Shown here piece after piece: positions 34,685 through 45,208 of a DNA stretch of 64,000 nt (its first letter is position 1; every line of letters begins with the position of its first letter). This DNA is from Treponema sp. (GTDB lineage: Bacteria; Spirochaetota; Spirochaetia; Treponematales; Breznakiellaceae). The notes beneath the pieces were generated by a model. It had not been told where the DNA came from, did not search any database, and worked only from the letters and a program-made list of their open reading frames with translations. The position numbers and the translations under genes were made by a program. Location: the NCBI GenBank assembly GCA_012517385.1, contig JAAYUZ010000139.1, positions 1-64,000 of the forward strand, read 5' to 3'.

Positions 34685-35800
34685 ATGAAAGACCCACGAA
34701 TGACTAAACTCGCCCACATCCTGGTCAACTATTCTCTCAAATTACAGCCAGGGGAAAAGGTCCTGATTCAGGACACCAATCTTGAATTGGATTTTGTTAA
34801 AGAAATTGTAAATGCGGTCCATGATGCAGGGGCCATTCCCTTTGTGCAACTTAATGATAAAAATCTTGAACGCACCCTTTACAGCAGGGCCACCGAAGAA
34901 CAATTCAAATGGCAGGCAAAGTTTGAACGGGACCGTATGAAGGAGATGGATGCCTTTATCGGCTTTACCTCTCCCCGGAATGTCTATGCCTGGTCTGATA
35001 TGCCGGGAACGCAACAGGACCTCTACAATCGCTATATTACTAAACTGGTGCATATGGAAGAACGGGTTCCCAATACCCGCTGGGTAGTCCTTCGATTCCC
35101 ATCGGCAGCCTTTGCTCAGATGGCTGCCATGAGCGAAGATGCCTTTGAGGAATTCTACTTCAATGTATGCACCCTTAATTACGAAAAGATGTCAAAAGCC
35201 ATGGATCCCCTGGTGGAACTGATGGAAAAGACTGACAAGGTACGTATCATCAGCCCCGGTACGGATCTTACCTTTTCTATAAAAGGGATCCCTGCTATTA
35301 AATGTGACGGTACCATGAACATTCCCGACGGGGAAGTCTATACCGCTCCGGTGAAAGATTCCGTTAACGGAACTATTACCTACAATACGCCCAGTGATTA
35401 CCAGGGTTTTGTATATGAATCAATTTCCTTCGATTTTAAAAACGGCAAAATTGTTTCAGCTAAAGCGAATGATACTGAACGGATTAACCGTATCCTTGAT
35501 ATCGATGAAGGAGCCCGCTATGTGGGTGAATTTGCCATAGGGGTAAATCCGTATATCACCAAACCAATGAAGGAAACCCTCTTTGATGAAAAAATTGCCG
35601 GATCCATCCATTTTACCCCTGGGAATTCCTACGATGACTGCGATAATGGGAATAAATCGGCCCTCCACTGGGATCTGGTACTCATACAACGGCCCGAATG
35701 GGGCGGCGGAGAAATTTGGTTCGACGACCGCTTGATCCGAAAGGATGGATTATTCGTTATCCCGGAGCTGGCAGGCCTGAATCCAGAAAACCTGTTGTAA
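34685..35800 (+). CDS. M29-family aminopeptidase (thermophilic metalloprotease type)
   Basis: A 371-residue AmpS/PepS-type aminopeptidase that removes N-terminal residues using two metal ions. Family marks are the metal-binding GTMNIPDGEVYTAPV (Glu of GEV), VGEFAIGVNP (second Glu), ALHWDL (His) and TPGNSYDDC with GGEIWFDD. The start has AAGGAA before the ATG, 9 bases after arfB. It ends the acyl-CoA synthetase-metK-arfB-aminopeptidase run, followed by a clear terminator. Confidence 0.92.
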   Translation: MKDPRMTKLAHILVNYSLKLQPGEKVLIQDTNLELDFVKEIVNAVHDAGAIPFVQLNDKNLERTLYSRATEEQFKWQAKFERDRMKEMDAFIGFTSPRNVYAWSDMPGTQQDLYNRYITKLVHMEERVPNTRWVVLRFPSAAFAQMAAMSEDAFEEFYFNVCTLNYEKMSKAMDPLVELMEKTDKVRIISPGTDLTFSIKGIPAIKCDGTMNIPDGEVYTAPVKDSVNGTITYNTPSDYQGFVYESISFDFKNGKIVSAKANDTERINRILDIDEGARYVGEFAIGVNPYITKPMKETLFDEKIAGSIHFTPGNSYDDCDNGNKSALHWDLVLIQRPEWGGGEIWFDDRLIRKDGLFVIPELAGLNPENLL

Positions 35801-35819
35801 CTACAAGAGATCATCATAT

Positions 35820-35851
35820 GGCGTACCTTGATACCCAGGTACGCCTTTTTT
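35820..35851 (+). terminator. rho-independent terminator after the aminopeptidase gene
   Basis: GGCGTACC (35820-35827) pairs with GGTACGCC (35838-35845) and is followed by TTTTTT. It lies 19 bases after the stop codon. Confidence 0.85.
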
Positions 35852-35861
35852 AGGTTTCAAA

Positions 35862-35877
35862 TGTTTCACGTGAAACA
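35862..35877. promoter_or_regulatory. parS centromere-like site 1 (ParB binding)
   Basis: TGTTTCACGTGAAACA is identical to the widely conserved chromosomal parS sequence. It sits in the middle of a perfect 34-bp palindrome (35853-35886). ParB (Spo0J) binding here would help segregate the origin region, which lies about 6.5 kb away. ParA and ParB genes are not in the window. Confidence 0.9.
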
Positions 35878-35902
35878 TTTGAAACCCATCCTTCAAACAC
35901 TG

Positions 35903-36337
35903 CTACTTAAAAATGAAATAAAAAATCAAAGCTACTGAAAACATTATCATAAAGCCCGCGATCATTAACCCTAATGTTTTTGAATACCCCTTTGGCCGTA
36001 TTTCTCCCATTTCGTCAAGTTTTGTAATGATAGGATGCAAGGTTATATAGTAAATGCCGATGGATACTATGGTTACCACAACACCTACTATTTTTGATGC
36101 TTCATTCCCAAAGATTACTATATTGAGAAGCAGAACAATAAATATTAGTTTACAATTGGCAACCCAATTCACCAGGTATTTTGAATATAGGTAATTTTTT
36201 TCATCCTGTTTTGCTCGTTCCCATCCTTCAAAGGAAGCCATACTGTTTCCGTATGTAAAATCAGGCTTAACATACATAATTACTACATTGGATAGTTCCA
36301 ACAATATAAAAACGATAATAGCAATGTTTAAAATCAT
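35903..36337 (-). CDS. small four-helix membrane protein of unknown function
   Basis: I do not recognise this 144-residue protein. It has hydrophobic helices at about 2-22, 58-76, 80-101 and 120-143. A polar segment between the first two (FEGWERAKQDEKNYLYSKYLVNW) and a charged loop before the last (TKLDEMGEIRPKGYSK) stand out. It is richer in A+T than the flanking metabolic genes and lies in the island between two parS sites. AGAGGGA precedes the ATG. Confidence 0.7.
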   Translation of the reverse strand: MILNIAIIVFILLELSNVVIMYVKPDFTYGNSMASFEGWERAKQDEKNYLYSKYLVNWVANCKLIFIVLLLNIVIFGNEASKIVGVVVTIVSIGIYYITLHPIITKLDEMGEIRPKGYSKTLGLMIAGFMIMFSVALIFYFIFK

Positions 36338-36423
36338 TTTTCCCTCTCAGTTTTCTTCCTTTGTATAGGTAAAGGCTTCTATCCGTTTAATTCCTAAGAC
36401 TTGATACATTTCTTTTTATATAT

Positions 36424-36458
36424 GAGGCTCTTTCTAAACTCGGTGGTTTTAAAAGAGC
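36424..36458 (+). repeat. dispersed hairpin repeat, copy A
   Basis: Starts GAGGCTCTTTC and forms an imperfect stem of GCTCTTTCTAAAC (36427-36439) with GTTTTAAAAGAGC (36446-36458). A similar sequence on the minus strand at 37613-37648 (copy B) shares most positions. Confidence 0.65.
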
Positions 36459-36533
36459 AACCTTAGATGTATTTGCAGTATTCCTACTACACTATACTAC
36501 ATTTGCTTAACTTGCAATTCTGGCCCGAAGGGC

Positions 36534-36597
36534 TTGGCACACTTTTTGTCGAGCGTTCGCCAGCGTAGCTGGGGTGCGATTGCAAAAAGTGTGCCAA
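36534..36597. repeat. nested inverted repeat (outer 15-bp stem, inner hairpin)
   Basis: TTGGCACACTTTTTG (36534-36548) and its exact complement (36583-36597) enclose 34 bases. These contain a second hairpin, CCAGC (36560-36564) with GCTGG (36568-36572). GGCCCGAAGGGC lies just upstream. It is GC-rich within AT-rich surroundings and resembles a small mobile palindromic element more than a terminator, as there is no T-run. Confidence 0.7.
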
Positions 36598-36638
36598 TAG
36601 GAATTGGCAGGTTAAAGCAGTTATCAGAAATTGTTCTT

Positions 36639-37034
36639 TTACTCTATCTCTACACCAATCTCTTTTGCTATTGTTTTCAATTTTTTATCTTGTGTTAATA
36701 GAATCGCACCATTTCTTCTTGCAATTACTAAATACAATAAATCATATACAGAGTGTTTAATTCTTATTCCTTCATTTAATGCTTCTTCATTATTCTCTGA
36801 AATATCTATGTATTCATCAATTAACTCATCACAGTATTTAAGTCGTTTTTGTACTTCTTCTTTACTCAAGAGTCCTGCCATAGCATATTTCCACAATACA
36901 TTTGCAGTTTCTGCTTTATACAATTCTGACGTTATGACTTTTGATGCTTTCTCAATCTTTCTTTCATATATTTCTGCACCTTCACGAGATAGCGCTACTT
37001 CTATTCCAGCACTTGCATCCAAAACAATAATCAT
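36639..37034 (-). CDS. vapC: PIN-domain toxin, VapC type
   Basis: A 131-residue PIN-domain ribonuclease. The four acidic metal-binding residues are present: D6 (VLDAS), E42 (ETANVLW), D98 (VYDLLYLVIA) and D116 (LTQD). Such toxins cut RNA when freed from the antitoxin. The start overlaps the antitoxin stop (ATGA), a normal toxin-antitoxin layout. The AT-rich composition differs from neighbouring genes and suggests transfer. Target RNA is unknown. Confidence 0.88.
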   Translation of the reverse strand: MIIVLDASAGIEVALSREGAEIYERKIEKASKVITSELYKAETANVLWKYAMAGLLSKEEVQKRLKYCDELIDEYIDISENNEEALNEGIRIKHSVYDLLYLVIARRNGAILLTQDKKLKTIAKEIGVEIE

Positions 37035-37276
37035 CTTTCGCGATCCTCTCTTATCAAAATAGCAGGATCAGGAAACTTATTTGCATCAACTATAATGTCA
37101 TTTCTTATTTCCTCTAAAATTCTTTTCCTTCTAGAAATTCTGCTTTCTTTGTAGTTTAAAGCCTTCCTTAATAAAACTATCGTTTCTTGAGTAATGCTTC
37201 GATTATCTTGTTCTGCAATTTGTGAGAGTTTTTCATATAGATCTTCAGGCATATCTCGTACTTGCAATAGTGGCAT
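37031..37276 (-). CDS. vapB: ribbon-helix-helix antitoxin, VapB/FitA-like
   Basis: 81 residues from ATG 37276, which has GGAGGG 6 bases upstream. A longer in-frame start lies in the operator and is less likely. The N-terminal MPLLQVRDMPEDLYEKLSQIAEQDNRSI is a typical ribbon-helix-helix (FitA-type) DNA-binding fold. The charged C-terminal half (ESRISRRKRILEEIRNDI) would wrap the toxin. It should neutralise VapC and repress its own promoter through the inverted repeat upstream. Confidence 0.85.
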   Translation of the reverse strand: MPLLQVRDMPEDLYEKLSQIAEQDNRSITQETIVLLRKALNYKESRISRRKRILEEIRNDIIVDANKFPDPAILIREDRER

Positions 37277-37289
37277 AAAATCCCTCCTG

Positions 37290-37324
37290 TATGCAATATT
37301 AATACTTAATGCATACTTTTTCAA
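37290..37324 (-). promoter_or_regulatory. vapBC promoter with overlapping operator
   Basis: On the minus strand TTGAAA (37324-37319) and TAATAT (37301-37296) are 17 bases apart. Inverted arms TATGCA (37290-37295) and TGCATA (37310-37315) cover the spacer and -10 box, as expected for antitoxin autorepression. Confidence 0.6.
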
Positions 37325-37537
37325 GATTATGCTATTTGTTTACTGTATATACTAATAGTATTGCACACGAAGTGTGTCTTGCTAATATATAATTATTTCG
37401 TAAATGTAAAATACCGCAAGAGGTTTTTACAAATACCCCGCATCTCGAATAATAGTACTACATCACCGATTGAATATATGGATATACCGGAAAACCTTCT
37501 AAAAACATATATTGATCACGAAAAATAGAATAATATC
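37325..37537. other. AT-rich spacer without a supported gene
   Basis: The stretch has many stop codons on both strands. It carries a short imperfect palindrome near CACACGAAGTGTG and another AGAGGTTTTTAC motif at about 37418. No gene or RNA could be identified. Confidence 0.4.
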
Positions 37538-37539
37538 TT

Positions 37540-37555
37540 TGTTTCACGTGAAACA
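37540..37555. promoter_or_regulatory. parS centromere-like site 2 (ParB binding)
   Basis: A second exact TGTTTCACGTGAAACA, within a 20-bp palindrome (37538-37557). It abuts the T-run side of the gyrA terminator, about 4.9 kb from dnaA. Confidence 0.9.
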
Positions 37556-37594
37556 AAAAAAAGAGGCTGTCCTCAACCTTCAGGACAGCCTCTT
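37555..37594 (-). terminator. rho-independent terminator of gyrBA
   Basis: AAGAGGCTGTCCT (37561-37573) and its exact complement (37582-37594) form a 13-bp stem with an 8-base loop. On the minus strand it is followed by a run of at least six T. It lies about 60 bases after the gyrA stop. Confidence 0.85.
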
Positions 37595-37612
37595 ACCTTA
37601 ATAGCAACCGCA

Positions 37613-37648
37613 GCTCTTTCAAAACACTCTGAGTTTTGAAAGAGCCTC
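37613..37648 (-). repeat. dispersed hairpin repeat, copy B
   Basis: On the minus strand it reads GAGGCTCTTTCAAAAC, then a 7-base loop region, then GTTTTGAAAGAGC. The stem is 13 bp and perfect (37613-37625 with 37633-37645). It lies directly after the gyrA stop, ahead of the true terminator, and resembles copy A at 36424-36458. Confidence 0.7.
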
Positions 37649-37652
37649 ATCA

Positions 37653-40202
37653 TTAAACTTCAGTATCTTCATTCAGGTCCGAATCCTGACTCTCGGGTTC
37701 GGTTTCCATCGCAGGATCTACCGCTTCGGTTTCTGCTGTTTGATTTTCATCCGAATCATCCAGATGTTCTTCATCCTTTTCGCGGGCAATCCGGTCTACA
37801 CCGATAACGAAATCGGGTCGTTCTATATTGACAATACGAACCCCCTGGGCAGAACGGCCCATGACAGAGATTTCATTGACGGCCACCTTAATCGACTTGC
37901 CCTGACTGGTGATACACATGATGGAATCTTCATCACCGACAGAAACACAGCCAACCAGTTCCCCGGTTTTTTCACTTACCGTATAAATCCTCTGGCCGCC
38001 GGTAGCCCGTCCATGGGAAGAAAATTCTGAATACTCAACTCGTTTCCCGTATCCAAATTCGGAGAGGATCAGCATTTTTTCATCATTATCCACCCTGAGG
38101 ACCCCCGCCAGTTCATCATCAGAATCGAGTTTGATGCCACAGACACCGCGGGAAGACCTTCCGCTGGCCCGTACTTCCGCTTCTTCAGTCCTGAGAGCCT
38201 GCCCTTTTCTGGTAATAAGAACAATCTCATCGCTGCCATTGGTAAGCAAGGCGCTCACCAGATTGTCCCCCTCATCAAGATTGATGGCGATAATACCCCG
38301 GGTCTTTGCATTTGCAAATTCTATGGTTTGTACCTTCTTAACCACTCCTCTGGCGGTTCCCATGAAAATAAACTGATCTTCAGAGAAATCCTTAAAGGCT
38401 ACTACGGTAGTGATATCCTCGTTCGGAGAGACCGCCAGAAGGGACTTAATATGGGCACCCCGTGAGGTTCGAGACCCCTCTGGAATTTCATGGACCTTCA
38501 TCCAATAAGCCTTACCCTTATTGGTTATGTACATGATGTAATCATGGGTAGAGGCTACAAAGAGCTGCTTTACAAAATCGTCCTCCGACAATTTTGCACT
38601 GTTCATCCCCTTCCCTCCCCGGCCCTGGCTCTTATAGGCACTGACCGGGACCCGTTTAATGTAGCCCAGGTTGGAGATGAGAATAACCATCTCTTCTTTT
38701 TTAATCAGGTCTTCTATATTGATGGACTCCACCTCGTCGGCCACAATTTCTGTCCGGCGGGGATCACCATACTTTTCAGAAATAAGATTAATTTCATCCT
38801 TAATTACACCCCGAAGCTTTTTAGGATCATCCAGCAGAGATTGCAGATATGTAATAAGATTTTTTAATTCTTCCAGTTCCTGTTTCAGCTTTTCTACTTC
38901 CAGACTGGTAAGGCGTCCTAACCGCATATCTACGATAGCCTGAGCCTGGGCTTCAGAAAGCAGGAACCGTTCCATTAAATTCTTTTTGGCTAAGTCCACA
39001 TCCCGGGAAGCCTTAATAATGGCGATAACTTCATCGATATGGGCCAACGCAATAACAAGACCTTCCAGGATATGGGCCCGCTCCTGGGCTTTACGTAAAT
39101 CAAACCTGGTGCGCCGGGTTACCACATCGACCCGGTGTTCAACATAGTAATGGATCAGTTCCTTTAGATTAAGGCATCTGGGTCTGCCTTCTACCAGGGC
39201 CAGGTTGATGACCCCAAAGGAGGACTGCAGCGCCGTGTGGGAGAACAGCTGATTCAATACCACTTTAACAATGGCACCTTTCTTTAACTCTATGACAATC
39301 CGCAGCCCATCCCGGTCAGATTCATCCCGTATTTCTGAAATACCATCGATAACTTTGTCGCGGACAAGTTCCGCAATCTTTACCAAAAGGTTCGCTTTAT
39401 TAACAGCATATGGTATTTCATTGAATATAATAGATTCTTTGCCTGTTTTTGACGTTTCAACAACAAAGCGTCCGCGGGTAATTATTTTTCCCCGACCGGT
39501 TTTATAGGCCTCCCGAATACCCCTGCGTCCAAAAATTATACCCCCTGTGGGATAATCAGGGCCCTTAATATAATGCATGAGCTCATCGATGGTAATGTCG
39601 GGATTATCAATATAGGCACACACCGCATCGCATACCTCTTTGAGGTTATGGGGCGGCATATTAGTTGCCATACCTACCGCGATACCGCTGGATCCATTGA
39701 TAAGCAGATTGGGGACCGCTGAAGGTAGTACAACCGGTTCGGTTAGGGATTCGTCATAGTTGGGTACGAAATCGACGGTTTCTTTCTTGAGGTCCGCCAG
39801 CATTTCATCCCCAATGCGGGAAAGTTTCGCTTCGGTATAACGGGATGCTGCAGGAGGATCCCCATCTATGGAACCAAAGTTACCCTGCCCTTGAACCAGG
39901 GGATACCGGAGGGAAAAATCCTGAGCCATCCGAACCAGGGCATCATAGAGGGACATATCTCCATGGGGATGATATTTACCCATGGCATCACCGGTGATAC
40001 GGGCACTCTTTTTCGTAGCCGCATTAGGGTGCAGCCCCAGTTCATCCATGGCATAGAGGAGCCGCCGGTGTACCGGCTTAAGTCCATCCCGAACATCCGG
40101 AAGAGCCCGGCTTACGATGACCGACATGGCATAGTTGAGGTATGCGGTCTTTATTTCATCTTCTATTGCAACAGGAATTATTTTTCCACCCGATTCAGCC
40201 AT
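37653..40202 (-). CDS. gyrA: DNA gyrase subunit A
   Basis: Breakage-reunion subunit of gyrase, 849 residues. The catalytic tyrosine is Y122 (AASRYTEAK). The C-terminal beta-pinwheel has the GyrA box QGRGGKG, which marks it as gyrase rather than topoisomerase IV. A long acidic tail ([12 protein letters not shown]) closes the protein. In the quinolone region [10 protein letters not shown], position 83 (E. coli Ser) is Met while D87 is kept. It lies 11 bases after gyrB in a minus-strand operon. Confidence 0.97.
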   Translation of the reverse strand: MAESGGKIIPVAIEDEIKTAYLNYAMSVIVSRALPDVRDGLKPVHRRLLYAMDELGLHPNAATKKSARITGDAMGKYHPHGDMSLYDALVRMAQDFSLRYPLVQGQGNFGSIDGDPPAASRYTEAKLSRIGDEMLADLKKETVDFVPNYDESLTEPVVLPSAVPNLLINGSSGIAVGMATNMPPHNLKEVCDAVCAYIDNPDITIDELMHYIKGPDYPTGGIIFGRRGIREAYKTGRGKIITRGRFVVETSKTGKESIIFNEIPYAVNKANLLVKIAELVRDKVIDGISEIRDESDRDGLRIVIELKKGAIVKVVLNQLFSHTALQSSFGVINLALVEGRPRCLNLKELIHYYVEHRVDVVTRRTRFDLRKAQERAHILEGLVIALAHIDEVIAIIKASRDVDLAKKNLMERFLLSEAQAQAIVDMRLGRLTSLEVEKLKQELEELKNLITYLQSLLDDPKKLRGVIKDEINLISEKYGDPRRTEIVADEVESINIEDLIKKEEMVILISNLGYIKRVPVSAYKSQGRGGKGMNSAKLSEDDFVKQLFVASTHDYIMYITNKGKAYWMKVHEIPEGSRTSRGAHIKSLLAVSPNEDITTVVAFKDFSEDQFIFMGTARGVVKKVQTIEFANAKTRGIIAINLDEGDNLVSALLTNGSDEIVLITRKGQALRTEEAEVRASGRSSRGVCGIKLDSDDELAGVLRVDNDEKMLILSEFGYGKRVEYSEFSSHGRATGGQRIYTVSEKTGELVGCVSVGDEDSIMCITSQGKSIKVAVNEISVMGRSAQGVRIVNIERPDFVIGVDRIAREKDEEHLDDSDENQTAETEAVDPAMETEPESQDSDLNEDTEV

Positions 40203-40213
40203 AACAACAACCT

Positions 40214-42468
<2,255 letters not shown>

Positions 42469-43905
42469 ATGGCTGTTTGGGATTATGAAATCTTCTGGAA
42501 AGAAGCGATGAACCAGATTCAACAAGAACTGGAAGAACAGGAATTTGTCATGTGGTTTAACCTCCAATATCTTCGTTCAGAGGAACAAAGTATCGTAATC
42601 GGGGTACCCTCTTCGTTCTATCGTGACCAGGTTAAAATTCGCTATCAATCATTTATAGAAGGAAAATTACATGACCTTTCAGGTCAAAATATCACGCTCC
42701 AGTTTGAGGTGGTTCCCAAAAAACCCATTAGTCAGGAAGCTGGTTCCGTATCCAGGGGACAGACTTCTGGGACCTCCCATGAAAAAACATCAACATCTTC
42801 ACATACAGAAAGTAATCCCAAAGTATATAATCAGAGTAATCCGGCCCCTTCAATACAACAAAAGGACCCCCATCCCCTACTCCGCCGGGATTACACTTTT
42901 TCCAACTATGTTATCGGCGATAATAACAGTTTTGCTGCGAATGCAGCTTTGGCAATATCTAAAAATCCTGGTACAGCCTACAATCCTTTCCTGGTTTACG
43001 GAGGGGTTGGTCTTGGCAAAACCCACCTTATGCAGGCGATCGGTAATTATATCTATGAACATTCTAATGCCAAAATTATCTATATTACCGCAGAAACCTT
43101 TACCAATGAATTTGTTCAAGCACTACAGGCGAATAAAACCGCGGCTTTTAAAAATAAATACCGTTTTGTCGATGTACTCCTGGTAGATGATATCCACTTT
43201 TTACAGAATAAAATTGAAACCCAGGAAGAGCTGTTTCATACCTTTAATGCTCTTTACGATGCTAACAAGCAGATGGTATTCACCTGCGATAGACCGGTCT
43301 CAGAATTAAAACATCTTTCAGACCGGCTTAGATCCCGTTTCGAACGGGGACTTACCGTAGACCTGCAGCCGCCAGATTATGAAACACGGCTTGCAATACT
43401 TAAAAAGAAAGCAGAAGCACGAAACGGTACCATACCTCAGGAAGTACTTGAACTGGTGAGTAAAAACATCACCTCCAATGTCCGTGACCTCGAAGCAGCC
43501 CTGACAAAACTCATTGCCTATACAGAACTGGTTCAAAAACCAATTACCATAGAAATCGCCCAGCAGCATCTTAAGGATGTTTTTGCTTCGCCAAAACAGG
43601 CAAACATGTCTATAGAGGTTATTCAACGGGTAGTGGCTGAATATTTTTCGCTTTCCTATAATGATCTCAAAGGAAAAAAGCGGACCCAAAATATTGTACT
43701 TCCCCGACAAATTGCCATGTATATAGCCCGAGAAATCACTGAATACTCTACAACCGAATTAGGTCTTGAGTTTGGAGGCAGGGATCACACTACGGTAATG
43801 CATGCATGCCAGAAAATTGAAGAACGGATTCGTTCAGATCCCACTCTGGAACCCATGATTCAAAACTTGATTCGATTAATAAAGGATTATAGAACAAAGA
43901 TCTGA
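42469..43905 (+). CDS. dnaA: chromosomal replication initiator DnaA
   Basis: AAA+ initiator of replication, 478 residues. Domain I is about 1-85, a low-complexity Ser/Thr-rich linker about 86-135, the ATPase domain has Walker A GGVGLGKT (178-185) and Walker B VLLVDDIHFL, and domain IV carries the DnaA-box-reading GGRDHTTVMHACQKI. DnaA boxes lie on both sides of the gene. GAGGAAGG precedes the ATG. Confidence 0.98.
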   Translation: MAVWDYEIFWKEAMNQIQQELEEQEFVMWFNLQYLRSEEQSIVIGVPSSFYRDQVKIRYQSFIEGKLHDLSGQNITLQFEVVPKKPISQEAGSVSRGQTSGTSHEKTSTSSHTESNPKVYNQSNPAPSIQQKDPHPLLRRDYTFSNYVIGDNNSFAANAALAISKNPGTAYNPFLVYGGVGLGKTHLMQAIGNYIYEHSNAKIIYITAETFTNEFVQALQANKTAAFKNKYRFVDVLLVDDIHFLQNKIETQEELFHTFNALYDANKQMVFTCDRPVSELKHLSDRLRSRFERGLTVDLQPPDYETRLAILKKKAEARNGTIPQEVLELVSKNITSNVRDLEAALTKLIAYTELVQKPITIEIAQQHLKDVFASPKQANMSIEVIQRVVAEYFSLSYNDLKGKKRTQNIVLPRQIAMYIAREITEYSTTELGLEFGGRDHTTVMHACQKIEERIRSDPTLEPMIQNLIRLIKDYRTKI

Positions 43906-44101
43906 AAACATGTTATTATAATGGGTATAGATGGTGGAAAACATTAGTAGCTGTGGGAATGTGGAAAAGGTTATTAGACTTTTCCATGAATTGTGGATAT
44001 TATAAATATATATCATATAATGATATATAAAAGGTATCCACTTGTTAATGGACTCTACTATTACTACTACTAATATATATATTAATAAGGAGATAGGGGT
44101 T
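43906..44101. other. oriC region, right part: DnaA boxes, DnaA-trios and unwinding element
   Basis: The dnaA-dnaN gap has reverse DnaA-type boxes (TGTGGATAT at 43992-44000 and a weaker TGTGGAAAA near 43960). A forward box, GTATCCACT, is at 44034-44042. Twelve bases later come six trinucleotides CTA CTA TTA CTA CTA CTA (44055-44072), which on the other strand read 3'-GAT-type DnaA-trios. An AT-only tract (44073-44087) follows. This box, trio and AT order is that of the basal unwinding system known from Bacillus subtilis. A palindrome ATATATCA-TGATATAT lies near 44007-44027. Confidence 0.75.
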
Positions 44102-45205
44102 ATGAAATTTATTTGTGATCGAAGCATACTTTCCAGAGAAATCGGAATAGCCCAGGAAATAATCTCAAGCAAGAATGCTATTTCTATACTTTCAAATGTA
44201 TATCTTGAAGCTTCTAATAATACGCTTCTTGTTAAGGCCACCGATATAAAAGTCAATTTCGAAACCCGCCTTCCGGTTACCGTGGTAGAAGAGGGATCTA
44301 CAACCGTCTTTTGTGATAAATTCATAGGTATTCTCAACTCAATTCCCGATGGTGAAATTGAGTTCGAACAGACTGAAAATAAGATAGTTATAAAACCCAG
44401 CTTTAAAAAGATTAAGTTCCAGCTGAAGAGTATTGCGGCTGACAAATTCCCCGAATTTCCTTCTCCTGGAAATGCCCAATCCTTTGATATACCTGTAAAA
44501 GACTTAAAAGCAATGATTATGCAAACCGTATTTGCTGTATCTGATGACGAAACCCGTTACTATATGAACGGTGTTTTCTTTGAAAAACAGGATAATGATC
44601 TGGTAATGGTAGCAACTGATGGAAGACGGCTGGCATATATCAAAAAGCCCATAGCTTCTCCTGTACCCGATTTTGCCGGTGTTATTATTCCACCAAAAAT
44701 ATTAAGCCTTGTAATGAAACGTGCAGGGGACGAAGGAATGGCCACCATCAGGGTAACTGAAAAAAACATATTTATAACCTTTGGAGCCTACCAGCTTTCT
44801 TCAGTTCTAATCGAAGGGCAGTTTCCAAACTATAAGCGAGTTATTCCTGAAAGTCAGAGCCATTCTTTTACGATTAACCGGCAGGAAATGCTTGATGCAT
44901 TAAAACGGGTTTCCATATTGGTTGAACAGAAATCGCGCAGGGTCTACCTTATGGTCAGTCCTGGTATGCTCTCTGTTGTATCCGAAGAAAGTGAAATCGG
45001 TGCAGCAAAGGAAGATATTCCCTGTCAATATGCCGGAGATGAAGTTTCTATAGCTTTGAATTATCGGTATATCGAAGAGCCCTTTAAGGTGATGACGGAA
45101 GAGTCTGTAAGCATCTATTTTACCGAAGCCAATCGGGCAATTACCATAAAGCCAATACCTGAAAAGGACTTTTTCCATATTGTAATGCCGATGCAGCTTG
45201 AATAA
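44102..45205 (+). CDS. dnaN: DNA polymerase III sliding clamp (beta subunit)
   Basis: 367 residues from ATG 44102, preceded by AAGGAG. A longer frame from 44042 would run through the origin elements and is rejected. The protein begins MKFICDRSILSREIGIAQEI and contains the three repeated clamp domains, with FAVSDDETRYYMNGVFFE, ATDGRRLAYI and the C-terminal IVMPMQL. It tethers polymerase III to DNA. The recF start follows 3 bases after its stop. Confidence 0.97.
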   Translation: MKFICDRSILSREIGIAQEIISSKNAISILSNVYLEASNNTLLVKATDIKVNFETRLPVTVVEEGSTTVFCDKFIGILNSIPDGEIEFEQTENKIVIKPSFKKIKFQLKSIAADKFPEFPSPGNAQSFDIPVKDLKAMIMQTVFAVSDDETRYYMNGVFFEKQDNDLVMVATDGRRLAYIKKPIASPVPDFAGVIIPPKILSLVMKRAGDEGMATIRVTEKNIFITFGAYQLSSVLIEGQFPNYKRVIPESQSHSFTINRQEMLDALKRVSILVEQKSRRVYLMVSPGMLSVVSEESEIGAAKEDIPCQYAGDEVSIALNYRYIEEPFKVMTEESVSIYFTEANRAITIKPIPEKDFFHIVMPMQLE

Positions 45206-45208
45206 TGA

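Larger units (their letters stand above)
36338..36638. other. 301-base AT-rich gap with two hairpin repeats, no convincing gene
   Basis: The stretch holds the two inverted repeats listed separately. On the minus strand a 20-codon reading frame (36347-36409) ends just before the membrane protein gene and could be a leader peptide or the tail of a lost gene. Nothing else coding is supported. Confidence 0.5.

Noticed and set aside
37478-37528. 16-codon frame (MDIPENLLKTYIDHEK) in the AT-rich spacer
   Set aside because: Too short, no ribosome site and no neighbour to couple to. It may be a remnant but cannot be supported.
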